In this document: piece by piece, positions 1 to 9,151 of the stretch
Numbering within the stretch: the stretch's first letter is position 1
Layout: each line of letters opens with the position of its first letter
Assembly (NCBI GenBank): GCA_049680625.1
Contig: JBAUID010000194.1
Location: forward strand, 1-42,375
Source: JAUIAI01 sp049680625
Lineage (GTDB): Bacteria; Pseudomonadota; Gammaproteobacteria; Burkholderiales; Burkholderiaceae_E
Reading direction: 5' to 3'
DNA: 42,375 bases
Position numbers and translations under genes: made by a program
The notes under the pieces: model-generated
The model's input: only the letters and a program-made list of their open reading frames with translations
What the model was told of the DNA's origin: nothing
Database searches by the model: none

Positions 1-961
1 CTGCGTGGACATCGGCAAACGCAAGTCCCGGGACCGGAAAGTACTGTGTGGAGTAGTCGCTAAGCGTTTTCCAATGTCCGGCAGGAACCGCTTCGCCTGC
101 CAGCTCGGCTCGGTACAAAATGGCTGCTGCGTCAGTCAGGACGTTCAATGGCGGGCCCCAGGCGCCATCGGGCATAACGCTGTTGTTGACGGTTTCCCAT
201 AATTTCTGTGACTTGCCTTGTTCAAGAGCCCACAGGGCAATATGCCAGGACAAGTGGCAGTGTAAGTAGGCGCGCTTTTCATACCCCGGCATCCATTGAT
301 CGAGATAGTCAGCTCCATCGGTGATGTCACCCTGCTCGTAATACACATGTGCGCGAATGTGCGCGCCATGGGCGCTACCGGGGTTGATTGCAAGCGATTT
401 ATCGATCATTGCTGCTGCGCGGTCAAGTTGGCCGGTTTCGCACAGGGAGAATGCATGCTGGCAAAGAAACCACCAATCATCCCCGTAGTGTGGCAACAAG
501 CTTTCTGTGTAAGCGAGCAGTTCCGCCTCACGCCCCGGACGCCCTGAAAAACCGATCAAGCCAAACACGCTGGTGCAAGTCTGGGCCAACATTGCGTCAC
601 GAGGATATGCCGCCAGGTGTTCACGAATCAATTGATACCCGGGTCCAACCTTTCCGCTTGTTAGCAAAGTCATCGCCTGAACATGTGCCGATTCGCGCGC
701 ACTCAAACCGCCTGATTTGCTGGCAACCTCATTGGCTTTGTCCATAGTGACGCGTGCGTCTACTGGGTTGCCAGTCACTTGCTGTACACGAGCCAGGCCA
801 CAATAAGCCAATACAAAGTCTGGGTCGGCATTTATTGCGGCCTCGAACGATTCGGTAATGTTGGCACCACCCGCTAGTAATTGATCAAGACCACTGATGT
901 AGAAATCGGCCGCAGCCTTTGATTCGGTTGATATCGGGTTTTCGTAGCGGTCTGTAATCAT
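1..961 (-). CDS. TTC38-like tetratricopeptide protein (3' end outside window)
   Basis: The minus-strand frame is open from an ATG at 961 to the left edge without a stop, so about 320 residues of an unfinished protein are visible. The translation starts MITDRYENPISTESK and has a helical-repeat character. A stretch with DDWWFLCQHAFSLCETGQ, then SAHGAHIRAHVYYEQGD, then LHCHLSWHIALWALEQGK resembles the TTC38 family of tetratricopeptide proteins, in which these His-rich segments recur. The family has no well-defined biochemical role. A GGAG motif sits just upstream of the ATG. The start lies 35 nt after the stop of the M20 peptidase on the same strand, so the two are probably cotranscribed. The family call is moderately sure; the function is not known. 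Confidence 0.75.
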   Translation of the reverse strand, partial: MITDRYENPISTESKAAADFYISGLDQLLAGGANITESFEAAINADPDFVLAYCGLARVQQVTGNPVDARVTMDKANEVASKSGGLSARESAHVQAMTLLTSGKVGPGYQLIREHLAAYPRDAMLAQTCTSVFGLIGFSGRPGREAELLAYTESLLPHYGDDWWFLCQHAFSLCETGQLDRAAAMIDKSLAINPGSAHGAHIRAHVYYEQGDITDGADYLDQWMPGYEKRAYLHCHLSWHIALWALEQGKSQKLWETVNNSVMPDGAWGPPLNVLTDAAAILYRAELAGEAVPAGHWKTLSDYSTQYFPVPGLAFADVHA

Positions 962-996
962 TGGGTCTCCGACCTTTCTGTGCAGTTTTCCGGGGA

Positions 997-2403
997 TTAT
1001 GAGTGGTTAAGAGTCTCTGCTGATGGTGTCCCTTCGCTGCCGAGGTCCCACCACAGTCCAGCCATGATGCGCAGCGCGTCGCGGCAAACTGGCGCAAGTA
1101 AATGCTCGTTCGGCGCGTGTTGAGAGCAACCAGCATAGGAGTGTGGCACCCAAATTGTTGGTAACCCAAGCGTATCGGCGAATACCGCGTTTGGTAATGT
1201 GCCACCAAGGTTTGGCAGAACGGCAACTTCTGTTTTGCTGGTTTGACGAATTGATTGAATCGCCCATTTTGCCCACGGGTGATCTGGATCAAGACGGGTT
1301 GCGGGGGAAACGGGGCGCTCCGAAGTTATTTCTATGGCCTGATAGCCGTGCTTATTGAGGTGTTTTCTCAAGGCCGGGAGCAGATTGTTTTCGTTAGTGC
1401 CAGCAACGTAACGAAGATGTCCGTGTGCAGTGGCTCGTGGGGGGATCGCATTGACAGGGTTGCGCGGGTTGCCGGTCTCGAACGCGCGTATTTCAAATGT
1501 ATTCGTGCCAAATACTCTTTCTTCAGGTGTTAGCCCGGGCTCACCCCAGTTCGGGTCGATAGTTGGTCCGTCTGCGCCGCCGCCTACCGATAAGCTGCTG
1601 ATCGCTTGTCGGACGGCGTCCGACATTGGCGGGCTCTGCCAGCCGTCGACAAGAATTTTCCCGTTTTTATCGATGATGCTTGCTATGGCGTTGGCCATGA
1701 TGACCCCTGGGTTCGCAAGTAATCCGCCCCAGTTGCCTGAATGGTGACCCCCTTCACGCAGCTCAAGCGACAGGGTGAAATTAAAAACCTCACGTGAACC
1801 CATAAACACGGTGGGCGTTTCTGGTTGCATTCGCGGGCCGTCCGAAGCGATAAAAACATCTGCTTTAAATAGCGATTTGTTTTCCTTGCAAAACTGACCC
1901 AGGCCAGGGGATCCGCGTTCTTCTCCGGTTTCAACCAGAATGACCATGTTGTATCCGAGATGGCCTCTGGTGTTCAATACTGATCGCAGGGCGGCAAGGT
2001 TGATCGTATGTTGGCCTTTGTTATCTGCTGTGCCACGACCGTAAATCCTGTCTCCGTCACGTTGGACTACCCAGGGGTTAAGCCCATTTTTCCACTGTTC
2101 GTCGTACCCGAGGACAACATCGCCATGGGCATATGTCATAACAGTTGGCAGACGGTCATTTTCGTGGCGTCGGGCAACGAGCAATGGGCCTGCTGTTGGG
2201 TCCGGATTGCTGTGGATATCACATTGAAAACCCATGTTGACCAGTTCGGGTTTCAATTCTTCACTCAGGTATCTGGTTAACTCATCTTTCTGCGCCGGGT
2301 TCGGACTCTCGGTCCGGTAGGCTACTCTGCGCCCTAGTTCGCTGAAGAAAAGACCGTCGTCAAAATAAGATTCGATCGCTGAAATGGCGGCATCGCGACT
2401 CAT
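997..2403 (-). CDS. M20-family metallopeptidase (dipeptidase-like)
   Basis: A cytosolic zinc peptidase of the M20 family, expected to cleave a dipeptide or N-acylated amino acid. The 468 residues fit the family. The metal-site motifs appear in order: YAHGDVV (His about 93), YGRGTADNKGQ (Asp about 127, bridging), ETGEERGS (Glu-Glu about 161-162, catalytic base and ligand), ASDGP, and a C-terminal SQHAPNEH with the last His ligand. The dimerisation insert lies around residues 200-340, with REGGHHSGNWGG in it. There is no signal peptide. The ATG at 2403 has no clear Shine-Dalgarno site. It is followed at 35 nt by the TPR gene. Family confidence is high; the substrate cannot be read from the sequence. 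Confidence 0.9.
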   Translation of the reverse strand: MSRDAAISAIESYFDDGLFFSELGRRVAYRTESPNPAQKDELTRYLSEELKPELVNMGFQCDIHSNPDPTAGPLLVARRHENDRLPTVMTYAHGDVVLGYDEQWKNGLNPWVVQRDGDRIYGRGTADNKGQHTINLAALRSVLNTRGHLGYNMVILVETGEERGSPGLGQFCKENKSLFKADVFIASDGPRMQPETPTVFMGSREVFNFTLSLELREGGHHSGNWGGLLANPGVIMANAIASIIDKNGKILVDGWQSPPMSDAVRQAISSLSVGGGADGPTIDPNWGEPGLTPEERVFGTNTFEIRAFETGNPRNPVNAIPPRATAHGHLRYVAGTNENNLLPALRKHLNKHGYQAIEITSERPVSPATRLDPDHPWAKWAIQSIRQTSKTEVAVLPNLGGTLPNAVFADTLGLPTIWVPHSYAGCSQHAPNEHLLAPVCRDALRIMAGLWWDLGSEGTPSAETLNHS

Positions 2404-2480
2404 GTTACGGCTCAGAGGTGGTTTCGGAGTCGATACGATACAACATTGTGAACCAGCGGTCTGTCTCGAAGTTGGTAACG

Positions 2481-2504
2481 ATGCTCAAGCGGATGCTCAA
2501 GCGG
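2481..2504. repeat. 12-bp tandem duplication
   Basis: ATGCTCAAGCGG occurs twice back to back in the 263-bp gap upstream of the M20 peptidase. No other feature was recognised in this gap. Confidence 0.6.
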
Positions 2505-2666
2505 CAAAAAGATTGCCCTCGTAGCTGCCGCAGCTAGCTATGGTGTGGAATCCGGACAGTGTTTTTTTAGTGGCCTCAGGCCAGGGTCAAAGTGAAAAAC
2601 GCCCGCTACGAAACCATGCGGACGGTCGCGTCGAAACTAACCAGAAAAGACTCTAAACTGATGTGA

Positions 2667-4643
2667 TTAGTGTGCGCCACGTGACTGGGCCAGGGCTTTT
2701 CGAGCGCCGCCTACCCAGTCATCACGTTCAATTCGATTCGGAATCATGCCTAAAGCCTCGGTTACGCGGGAAATGTCTTCTTCTTTAAAGCTGGCCAATT
2801 GTTGATAAGTGGTGACGCCGAGGTGGTTGAGCGTTTTTTCCAGTACCGGGCCAATTCCGTGAATTTTCTTCAAGTCGTCGCGTTCGTTCGGTGCTTCGAA
2901 TAGTGGCTTCAGGTTAGTCCGTTTGGCAGCTCCATTTGATTTGGCCGGCTTACGCTTTCCAGAGGCTCGTTTCGCAGCAACCGTCTTCCGATTAATATTA
3001 GACAGCGTTGTTAAACGCTTTTTCAGATCTGCGATCTTTTTCTCGCGGGATTCTGTATCGGCCTCCAGGCGTTCCAGATCATCGATCCGCGCTTTAATTT
3101 GCCAGGCCGTTTCATTGTCGAGCTCAGGATTCTCGTCAATTATTGACGTTTCGTCGGTTGTGGTGCTTTCTTCACCCGAATTGGTCTCGGGTAGTTGGCC
3201 ACGCCCCAGGCTATGCAGTTCGTCGCGTAAGCGTTGCACTTCGGTTGCCCCGTGTTCAGCAGCAATCGCGAGGTGATTCGCTTTGGTCAGGGCGGATCGA
3301 AGGTGGGACGCTTTGAGCTGGCTGGCTTTTAATTGGTCGGTGGCCTCCCGAAGTTGCGCCAGTTCGCGATCTTTTTCTTCGACAGCGCTGGCAAGCACAG
3401 CCAGGCGTTCGAGTTCCAGATTTTGTTCAACAATTGTTTGTTCCCGGTCTTCAAGGGTTTCCTGAACACTTGCCAAGGCGAGCAGTTGCGCCTGGACTTG
3501 ATTGAACTTCTGTTCCCGGCTGACGAGTGCCAAACGCAATTTCTCAATTTCATTGTCCTGGGCTTGCAAATCGATGATCAGTTGCCCCTTTTCCCGAATT
3601 TCTGTTTCAAGAATGCTGACTTTCTCGGCTTGTTCTTCCAGTTCTTGTTTTAGTACGTCGTTGTCTTTGTTGTTTTGAAGTTTTTCTGTCTGTATCTGTA
3701 GTTCATTTACCAGGTCGTCGCGTTCGCGAATTTCTGACTCGAGGCCGGCAACGTGGTCAGCTTGAACATTGAATTCGTTACGCAAAGCGTCAACGGACTC
3801 GATTTCGGATTCCATTTTTGCCAATCGACTTTTGCTGTCGGCAACAGATTCTTCGAGTTGTTCAATTGCAGTATTGAGCTGAAATATTTTCTTGTCCTTG
3901 TCATGTAATGTTGATTCAAGGGCAGAAATGTGTTTGGCGGCGTTGCTCAGTTCGCTTATTTTCTCGTCTTTGCTATGCAAAGTGTGTTGTAGCTCACTCA
4001 CGGTTTTTTCCGCCGCGGCTTCGAGTTGCGCCATGATCTGATCGCGTTCTTCCAATTCTGAACTCAGCCGTGCGCTTCGCTCTGCTTGTGGCCTTAAGGC
4101 TGATATTTGCTCGGCTAGAACCGTCGCAAGGGAGTCCAGGTGGCTTACCCGATTTCTCAGCTGGCCAATGCGCAAGTTTTTGTCGGAGAGCTCCGACTCC
4201 AGCATCCCCACTTGTTGCAGACGTTGCTGAAGTGCGCTGATTTGTTGTTGGCCTTGAGCGAGCAGGGGCTCGATTTGCCCTAGTCGGGCTTCTCGTTCAC
4301 GTAGCTCACTTTCTTGCCTGGTCAGCGCCTCGCCCGTGTCCTGGAGCTGACGCTTTTGCTCGGCAACCAGTGCATCGGACGCATCGGCAGAGCCCATGAG
4401 CCGCTTAATAACACTTTCCCGGGTGCGCAACCTTGCCTGTAGTTCTCTTAGGTCGATTTCCGCTGATGAGTCAGCAGCCGGCACCGATGGCGGGTTAATT
4501 AATTCCTGCCTGGCTGGGTTGGCTTGCAAATAAGGTTTCGCTTTTTCGTCTACGGGAACGGCGTCGCGGGCAGCGTAACGCGCGCTGGCCCACAGCGCGA
4601 TGAGAGCAACAGCCAAGAGGGCGATAAGTATGAACGGCAGCAT
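2667..4643 (-). CDS. Membrane-anchored coiled-coil protein with C-terminal helix-hairpin-helix domain
   Basis: From the ATG at 4643 the protein has 658 residues. It begins with one hydrophobic segment (MLPFILIALLAVALIALWAS), followed by a very long stretch of heptad-like, Glu/Gln/Leu-rich sequence that must be coiled coil. A basic linker (KRASGKRKPAKSNGAAKRT) follows, and the last 60 residues form a helix-hairpin-helix-type fold with KKIHGIGPVLEKTLNHLGV. This suggests an inner-membrane anchor, a long cytoplasmic rod and a domain that in relatives contacts DNA or protein. The frame stays open to ATG codons at 4709 and 4754, but none of the three has a good ribosome site. I chose 4643 because the membrane segment then starts at residue 1. 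No named family is recognised. Confidence 0.75.
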   Translation of the reverse strand: MLPFILIALLAVALIALWASARYAARDAVPVDEKAKPYLQANPARQELINPPSVPAADSSAEIDLRELQARLRTRESVIKRLMGSADASDALVAEQKRQLQDTGEALTRQESELREREARLGQIEPLLAQGQQQISALQQRLQQVGMLESELSDKNLRIGQLRNRVSHLDSLATVLAEQISALRPQAERSARLSSELEERDQIMAQLEAAAEKTVSELQHTLHSKDEKISELSNAAKHISALESTLHDKDKKIFQLNTAIEQLEESVADSKSRLAKMESEIESVDALRNEFNVQADHVAGLESEIRERDDLVNELQIQTEKLQNNKDNDVLKQELEEQAEKVSILETEIREKGQLIIDLQAQDNEIEKLRLALVSREQKFNQVQAQLLALASVQETLEDREQTIVEQNLELERLAVLASAVEEKDRELAQLREATDQLKASQLKASHLRSALTKANHLAIAAEHGATEVQRLRDELHSLGRGQLPETNSGEESTTTDETSIIDENPELDNETAWQIKARIDDLERLEADTESREKKIADLKKRLTTLSNINRKTVAAKRASGKRKPAKSNGAAKRTNLKPLFEAPNERDDLKKIHGIGPVLEKTLNHLGVTTYQQLASFKEEDISRVTEALGMIPNRIERDDWVGGARKALAQSRGAH

Positions 4644-4799
4644 AGTGGACAGTCGATTGTTATAGGTGCTGGCTTGCGAATGACAATGGCAAGCGCTTAA
4701 GCTTTTCATGCATTGTAATACCTGTTTAGCCTGCCTGTTTCTTGAGCACAACACTGTGTTTGTAAAATTGCCACGATCATGGGCAATCCAAACTTGCTA

Positions 4800-4819
4800 C
4801 CCGCCTATAGTTGGGCGGG
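4800..4819. other. Small GC-rich hairpin between divergent genes
   Basis: CCCGCC (4800-4805) and GGCGGG (4814-4819) form a 6-bp stem with an 8-nt loop in the 252-bp gap between the coiled-coil gene and the divergent hydrolase. It has no T-run. It could be a regulator site or a leader structure. Confidence 0.3.
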
Positions 4820-4895
4820 TGAAGGGGTAGGGTGGTCGTAGGGAGGGCTGAATCGTCCTACCGACTTCGAATATTTAATAATTTGGACGTTACAA

Positions 4896-6128
4896 ATGCC
4901 AACAATTCAGGCGGATCGGTTATTGCGTGATTTACAGGAATTGCGCAGTTTTGGAGCAACCGGGAGTGGGGTGGTTCGCCCCTCGCTTTCTGCGGTCGAC
5001 ATGCAGGCGCGTCATTGGCTGGCGTCAAAAATGACGGCGGCCGGCCTGGTCGCGAAGATCGATGGCATCGGTAACGTGTTTGGCCGTTCCGTCAACCCTG
5101 GGAAAGCACTGCTGGTCGGCTCACATTCGGATACCCAGCCAACCGGGGGTTGGCTTGACGGTGCGCTCGGCGTGATTTATGCAATTGAAGCGGCACGTGC
5201 GCTGCGGGAGGATCGCGATCACGCCTGTCTGCCAATTGATACCGTGGCCTGGGTTGACGAAGAAAGTACTTTTGCCAGTTGCCTGGGCAGCCGTTCGTTC
5301 TGCTCGATGGTCAGTGATGATGAGCGCAATAGCGCGGTAAACGCCAGCGGCCAGACGTTGGCCGCAGCGCTAGAAGCGGCTGGCCTCACCGGTATTGCTG
5401 ATACCGCTGACAACGCGCGTTACCTGGGCTATCTGGAAGCTCATATCGAACAAGGCCCGCACCTTGAGGCCAATGCCAGGCGTATTGGAGTAGTGACATC
5501 TATTGTTGGTAGCCGTAACTTTAGCGTCCAGTTCATCGGGCAGCAGAATCATGCCGGCAGTACACCGATGGCGATGCGCAAAGATGCCGGGCTGTCGATG
5601 ATGAGCTTTGGTTACCAAATCAATGAAGCGTTGCAGGCTTGTTGTGGACCAAAAAGCGTTTGGACAATTGGCACGCTGTCTGTTACGCCCGGTGCGCCGA
5701 GTATTATCCCGGGGTTTGCTCAATGCCACTTGCAGATGCGCGACCCCGATGATGGTCAGCTTGACGTGTTGGAGGGGGCCGTCAGAGAAGTGATCGCGCG
5801 AATGAATTCGACCGGCCCGGTTGATGTCAGTATGCGAGCGTACGCACCACCCATCCGGCCTGCACCCATGGACTCAGGTTTTCAACAACATCTGGCGGAT
5901 GCGGCGGCCGAATTCGCGCCACGAGATTGGGTGTCGATGCCCAGTGCGGCAGTCCATGATGCGATGTTTATGGCCAAAATTATGCCGGCTGGAATGATGT
6001 TTATCCCGAGTATCGGCGGAGTCAGCCATGACTTTTCTGAGAACACCAGTGAAGCTGACATCGTTTTGGGGGCCCGGGTTTTTACTGCGGCGATTGCGTC
6101 CATCCTGCGCGATGCTAACCAGGGCTAA
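4896..6128 (+). CDS. M20-family Zn-dependent amidohydrolase (N-carbamoylase / allantoate amidohydrolase type)
   Basis: A soluble binuclear-metal hydrolase of the hydantoinase/carbamoylase branch of M20, expected to act on an N-carbamoyl amino acid, a ureido compound or a similar amide. The 410 residues match the family length. Ligands are visible in GSHSDTQPTGGWLDG (His77, Asp88), WVDEEST (Glu122-Glu123) and EAHIEQGPHLE (His183), with the late His in IGGVSHDFSEN. The dimerisation domain carries GQQNHAGSTPM. The usual DEEGxRF motif is altered to DEESTFASCLGSRSF, so substrate preference may differ from textbook members. The convergent MFS carrier and the D-amino-acid enzyme beyond it suggest a small catabolic cluster for an amino-acid derivative, but this is inference. 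Confidence 0.88.
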   Translation: MPTIQADRLLRDLQELRSFGATGSGVVRPSLSAVDMQARHWLASKMTAAGLVAKIDGIGNVFGRSVNPGKALLVGSHSDTQPTGGWLDGALGVIYAIEAARALREDRDHACLPIDTVAWVDEESTFASCLGSRSFCSMVSDDERNSAVNASGQTLAAALEAAGLTGIADTADNARYLGYLEAHIEQGPHLEANARRIGVVTSIVGSRNFSVQFIGQQNHAGSTPMAMRKDAGLSMMSFGYQINEALQACCGPKSVWTIGTLSVTPGAPSIIPGFAQCHLQMRDPDDGQLDVLEGAVREVIARMNSTGPVDVSMRAYAPPIRPAPMDSGFQQHLADAAAEFAPRDWVSMPSAAVHDAMFMAKIMPAGMMFIPSIGGVSHDFSENTSEADIVLGARVFTAAIASILRDANQG

Positions 6129-6155
6129 AGAAGGGAAAACCAGGGTAAACAAGTG

Positions 6156-7427
6156 CTAAACCGTCGGCTTGCCTTTGGGCTCACCGACTTGTTGGCCAAT
6201 AGGCTCACTGGCGCTGCCAAACTGCCAGCCGCGCTTCATTGCCAGCCATAGTACGGCCAGCGTTGTCAGGACAATAAATGGCAGGGAAATCAGGTTCAGA
6301 ATGTTCCAGCCATTGGCATATATGAGTGCTCCTGATGACGCTGAAGTTGTCATCATGGTAGTAAAGACGCACACATCCATAAATCCCTGGACTCGGTTTT
6401 TCTCCCCTGGCGCGTATGATTGGGTCAGCATTGTGCTGCCACCGGTGTACATAAAGTTCCAGCCCACGCCGAGCGCAATCAGCGCGACGGTGAAATGCAT
6501 AACATCCACCCCGTTCAGAGAAACCGCCACACAGGTAAGCATGAGCAGGGTACCGGTAAAAACAATAGGTAGAACGCCAAATCGTGCGATCAGGCTGCCG
6601 GTGATCAGGCCCGGGGCAAACATGCCGATGATGTGCCATTCCAAAACCCATGCCGTACTTGAAAACGCATGGTGATGCGCCTCCATCGCCAGTGGGGTGG
6701 CCACCATCAGGAGATTCATGATGCCGTAACCCAGTGCGGCGCACAAAATTGCAACCCAGCAAACCGGTTGTTTCAGGATGACGCGTAATGGCCTTGCTGG
6801 TCCGGATGTGGCTTTGCCGATGCTGGCTGGCAGACGAATGAATTGGGCGAGCACCATTGAAATCAGCGCAAAACCGATTAAGCTGAGGTAAGTGCCGGCA
6901 AACTCTGCCGGCAGCCAGCTGCGTGACCAGACAGCCATTTCGGGCCCGACCACACCACCAACAATGCCACCGGTCAGTACCAGGGAAATCGCGCGTGACT
7001 TAAAAGACGGTCTGTAGGCTTCAGCAACATCGACTGCGGCAAAGCGAAGACTCGCGCCAAACGCCCGGTAAATGCCTGCTACAAAAGTTGCCAGGCACAA
7101 TAGAGTCATACTCCCCATGTTCATGGCCATCAAGCCGAGAAAGCCCCCGACCATGGCGCCAAGGGACGCCACTGTGTAACCGTGCCGGCGCCCGAACCGG
7201 CGCATGAATGCTGCGGCAGGCATCGCCCAGACGGCGCCACCGAGCACATATCCGGTAACCGGTAGGGTGGCCAGCCATTTTTGTTCAGCAAGAAAAAACC
7301 CCGCCAGTCCGCTGACCGCGTTTAAAGTGACGTTGTTTACGAGTAATAATGCCTGCATCGCAGTGAGCAAGCTCATCTGGAAGCCAAGGGATTTCAAAAC
7401 GCTGGGTTTGCCTGGTGTCTGGGTCAT
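6156..7427 (-). CDS. MFS transporter
   Basis: A 423-residue inner-membrane carrier with about twelve hydrophobic segments. The loop between segments 2 and 3 reads AFMRRFGRRHGYTVASLGAM, matching the basic major-facilitator signature. An internal LVLTGGIVGGVVGPEMAVWS resembles the motif in helix 5. The ATG is at 7427. Its stop lies 27 bp from the convergent hydrolase stop, and upstream it diverges from the DSD1-type enzyme across tandem 13-bp repeats. The substrate is unknown; an amino acid or ureide would fit the neighbours, but nothing in the sequence proves that. Confidence 0.85.
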   Translation of the reverse strand: MTQTPGKPSVLKSLGFQMSLLTAMQALLLVNNVTLNAVSGLAGFFLAEQKWLATLPVTGYVLGGAVWAMPAAAFMRRFGRRHGYTVASLGAMVGGFLGLMAMNMGSMTLLCLATFVAGIYRAFGASLRFAAVDVAEAYRPSFKSRAISLVLTGGIVGGVVGPEMAVWSRSWLPAEFAGTYLSLIGFALISMVLAQFIRLPASIGKATSGPARPLRVILKQPVCWVAILCAALGYGIMNLLMVATPLAMEAHHHAFSSTAWVLEWHIIGMFAPGLITGSLIARFGVLPIVFTGTLLMLTCVAVSLNGVDVMHFTVALIALGVGWNFMYTGGSTMLTQSYAPGEKNRVQGFMDVCVFTTMMTTSASSGALIYANGWNILNLISLPFIVLTTLAVLWLAMKRGWQFGSASEPIGQQVGEPKGKPTV

Positions 7428-7457
7428 AGGCGCGCAGTGTATCAGCGACTATTGCCA

Positions 7458-7509
7458 TGAGTGGCGTGTTTGAGCGGCATGTATGAGCGGCATATATGAG
7501 CCGCATGTG
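7458..7509. repeat. Four tandem 13-bp repeats in a divergent promoter region
   Basis: Copies begin at 7458, 7471, 7484 and 7497 with the consensus TGAGCGGCATGTA and one to four mismatches each. They fill most of the 97-bp gap between the divergent MFS and DSD1-type genes. They could be binding sites for a shared regulator or a simple tandem expansion. Confidence 0.6.
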
Positions 7510-7524
7510 TAACCAGGGAAAAAT

Positions 7525-8670
7525 ATGACGACAATCCGACAACCATTGACCAGTCTCGATACACCTTGTTTGCTTCTCGATCGTGAACGATTGCAGAAAA
7601 ATGCTGACGCGATGCTCGAACGATCCACCCAACTTCAGGTAAAGCTGCGCCCACACCTGAAAACATCAAAATCCGAAGCGGTTGCCAGGATTGCAAAAGC
7701 AGAGAATAAAAGCGGTATCACGGTTTCAACGCTGAAAGAAGCTGAATACTTCGCTGGATTGGGATACCGGGACATACTATTGGCTGTTGGCATTACACCC
7801 AACAAGTTTGATCGGGTTGCCGCGTTATCGAAACAAATGGGTGAGCCATTATTGTTGGTGACAGACGATGCCGACATCGCACAGAAAATTGCAGACTATG
7901 CATTGTTCAACAAAGTACTTATGTCGGTGATGATTGAAATCGATTGTGGCGAACATCGGTCTGGCCTGCCTAGCGAAGATTCCACGATTGTCGACATTGG
8001 GAGAATCCTTTCAGAATGCGCGATGACCAGTTGCGCAGGTGTCATGACGCATGCGGGTCACTCGTATTCAACCGCAGATCCTGCGCAAATTGCCAGAATT
8101 TCCCGCGATGAGTGTTCAGCCGCGGTTGCCGCGGCCAACCGACTGCGCGCAGCAGGGGTGTCGTGCGAAATAGTCAGCGTCGGATCAACGCCGACGGTAG
8201 TCTTTGCCGAGCAATATCCTGGGGTGACAGAGGTGCGCTGCGGAATCTACTTGTTCTGGGATCTGGCTCAATTATCCCGCAATATATGCACGATCGACGA
8301 CGTGGCGTTGACGGTTTTAACCTCAGTTATTGGTCACAACAAAGCAGCCGGCACAATTTTGCTGGATGCCGGTGCGCTGGCGTTGTCAAAAGATACCGGC
8401 GCTAACAATTTCTTGCCCGATGCCGGATTTGGCTACGTCTGCGATTCGCAGTCTGCCAAGCGACTCGGCAATCTTTCGGTTCTCGGTGTTCACCAGGAGC
8501 ATGGCAGTGTGCCGGTGGCTGACGAAACCTGGTTTCAGAGATTGCCAGTGGGTTCAATGGTTCGCATCATGCCGAATCATGCCTGCCTGACTGCTGCGCC
8601 GTACGATTCGTACTACGTTGTCGACGGTGGCGAGATTGTTGATCGCTGGCAACGCATCAGTGGGTGGTAA
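7525..8670 (+). CDS. DSD1-family PLP enzyme (D-threonine aldolase / D-serine dehydratase type)
   Basis: A fold-type III, alanine-racemase-like pyridoxal-phosphate enzyme that would cleave a D-beta-hydroxy amino acid (D-threonine aldolase) or deaminate D-serine. The 381 residues fit. The N-terminal barrel begins with SLDTPCLLLDRERL and carries the PLP lysine in RPHLKTSKS (Lys46). The C-terminal domain has the metal-site pattern HQEHGSV followed by MPNHACLTAAPYDSYYVV, where the His and Cys of NHAC are the usual metal ligands in this family. The ATG at 7525 follows a purine-rich AGGGAAAA. It diverges from the MFS gene. Family assignment is strong; aldolase against dehydratase cannot be decided here. 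Confidence 0.88.
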   Translation: MTTIRQPLTSLDTPCLLLDRERLQKNADAMLERSTQLQVKLRPHLKTSKSEAVARIAKAENKSGITVSTLKEAEYFAGLGYRDILLAVGITPNKFDRVAALSKQMGEPLLLVTDDADIAQKIADYALFNKVLMSVMIEIDCGEHRSGLPSEDSTIVDIGRILSECAMTSCAGVMTHAGHSYSTADPAQIARISRDECSAAVAAANRLRAAGVSCEIVSVGSTPTVVFAEQYPGVTEVRCGIYLFWDLAQLSRNICTIDDVALTVLTSVIGHNKAAGTILLDAGALALSKDTGANNFLPDAGFGYVCDSQSAKRLGNLSVLGVHQEHGSVPVADETWFQRLPVGSMVRIMPNHACLTAAPYDSYYVVDGGEIVDRWQRISGW

Positions 8671-8861
8671 GTAGTCGCAAGCCAGCCAAGAAGCCCGAAC
8701 TATCAGAACGGGTGAGGCGCTTGCGCGAACAACATTCCCGACCACCTGGCTGGCCATTCCCGCCTCCGCGTTCAATTGATCCGCAATCGACGTCAGAACA
8801 ACCGCCTGTTGACGACGCAAAACAACGCATCGAGTCCAGTGAAGGGGATATCGAGCAGTAG
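8664..8861 (+). CDS. Possible small basic/proline-rich protein
   Basis: A 65-residue frame with a GTG start overlaps the last 7 bases of the PLP enzyme gene. It encodes a basic N-terminal half and a proline-rich middle (RPPGWPFPPPRS), then an acidic tail. The overlap suggests translational coupling, but there is no ribosome site and no recognised family, so it may not be real. The 290 bp beyond it, up to the repeat-protein gene, hold no gene I can support. Confidence 0.25.
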   Translation: MVSSRKPAKKPELSERVRRLREQHSRPPGWPFPPPRSIDPQSTSEQPPVDDAKQRIESSEGDIEQ

Positions 8862-9151
8862 CAACTTATCTTCAGCGGCCCATCCTACGTAACAGCCGGT
8901 GAAAGGTGATCGACCGATGGCTGCGCTTACCAGTTAAATCAGATTAATCGAGGTAGTTGGGTCGATTGACATCGAACTTACTTATGCCGCCTGACCGGCT
9001 TTGCTGCCGTGCGTCAGTGCTTAGTTAATTTTCTCTTCAGACACCTGACCAGACACCGATTAAAAGAACGAACTAGTGAAGCTGGCGCTGCGAAAGCCGT
9101 GTGAGTAAACACTTGAATCGATTCGATTGCACTGCTTAAGGGATATGCCAA

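Noticed and set aside
1..750. Plus-strand open frames of 65-119 codons at the left edge
   Set aside because: The minus strand carries a continuous TPR frame with sensible family motifs; the plus frames are its shadows.
8966..8971. TTGACA as a -35 box for the repeat-protein gene
   Set aside because: No acceptable -10 element occurs 16-18 bp downstream; the nearest TATGCC is 11 bp away.
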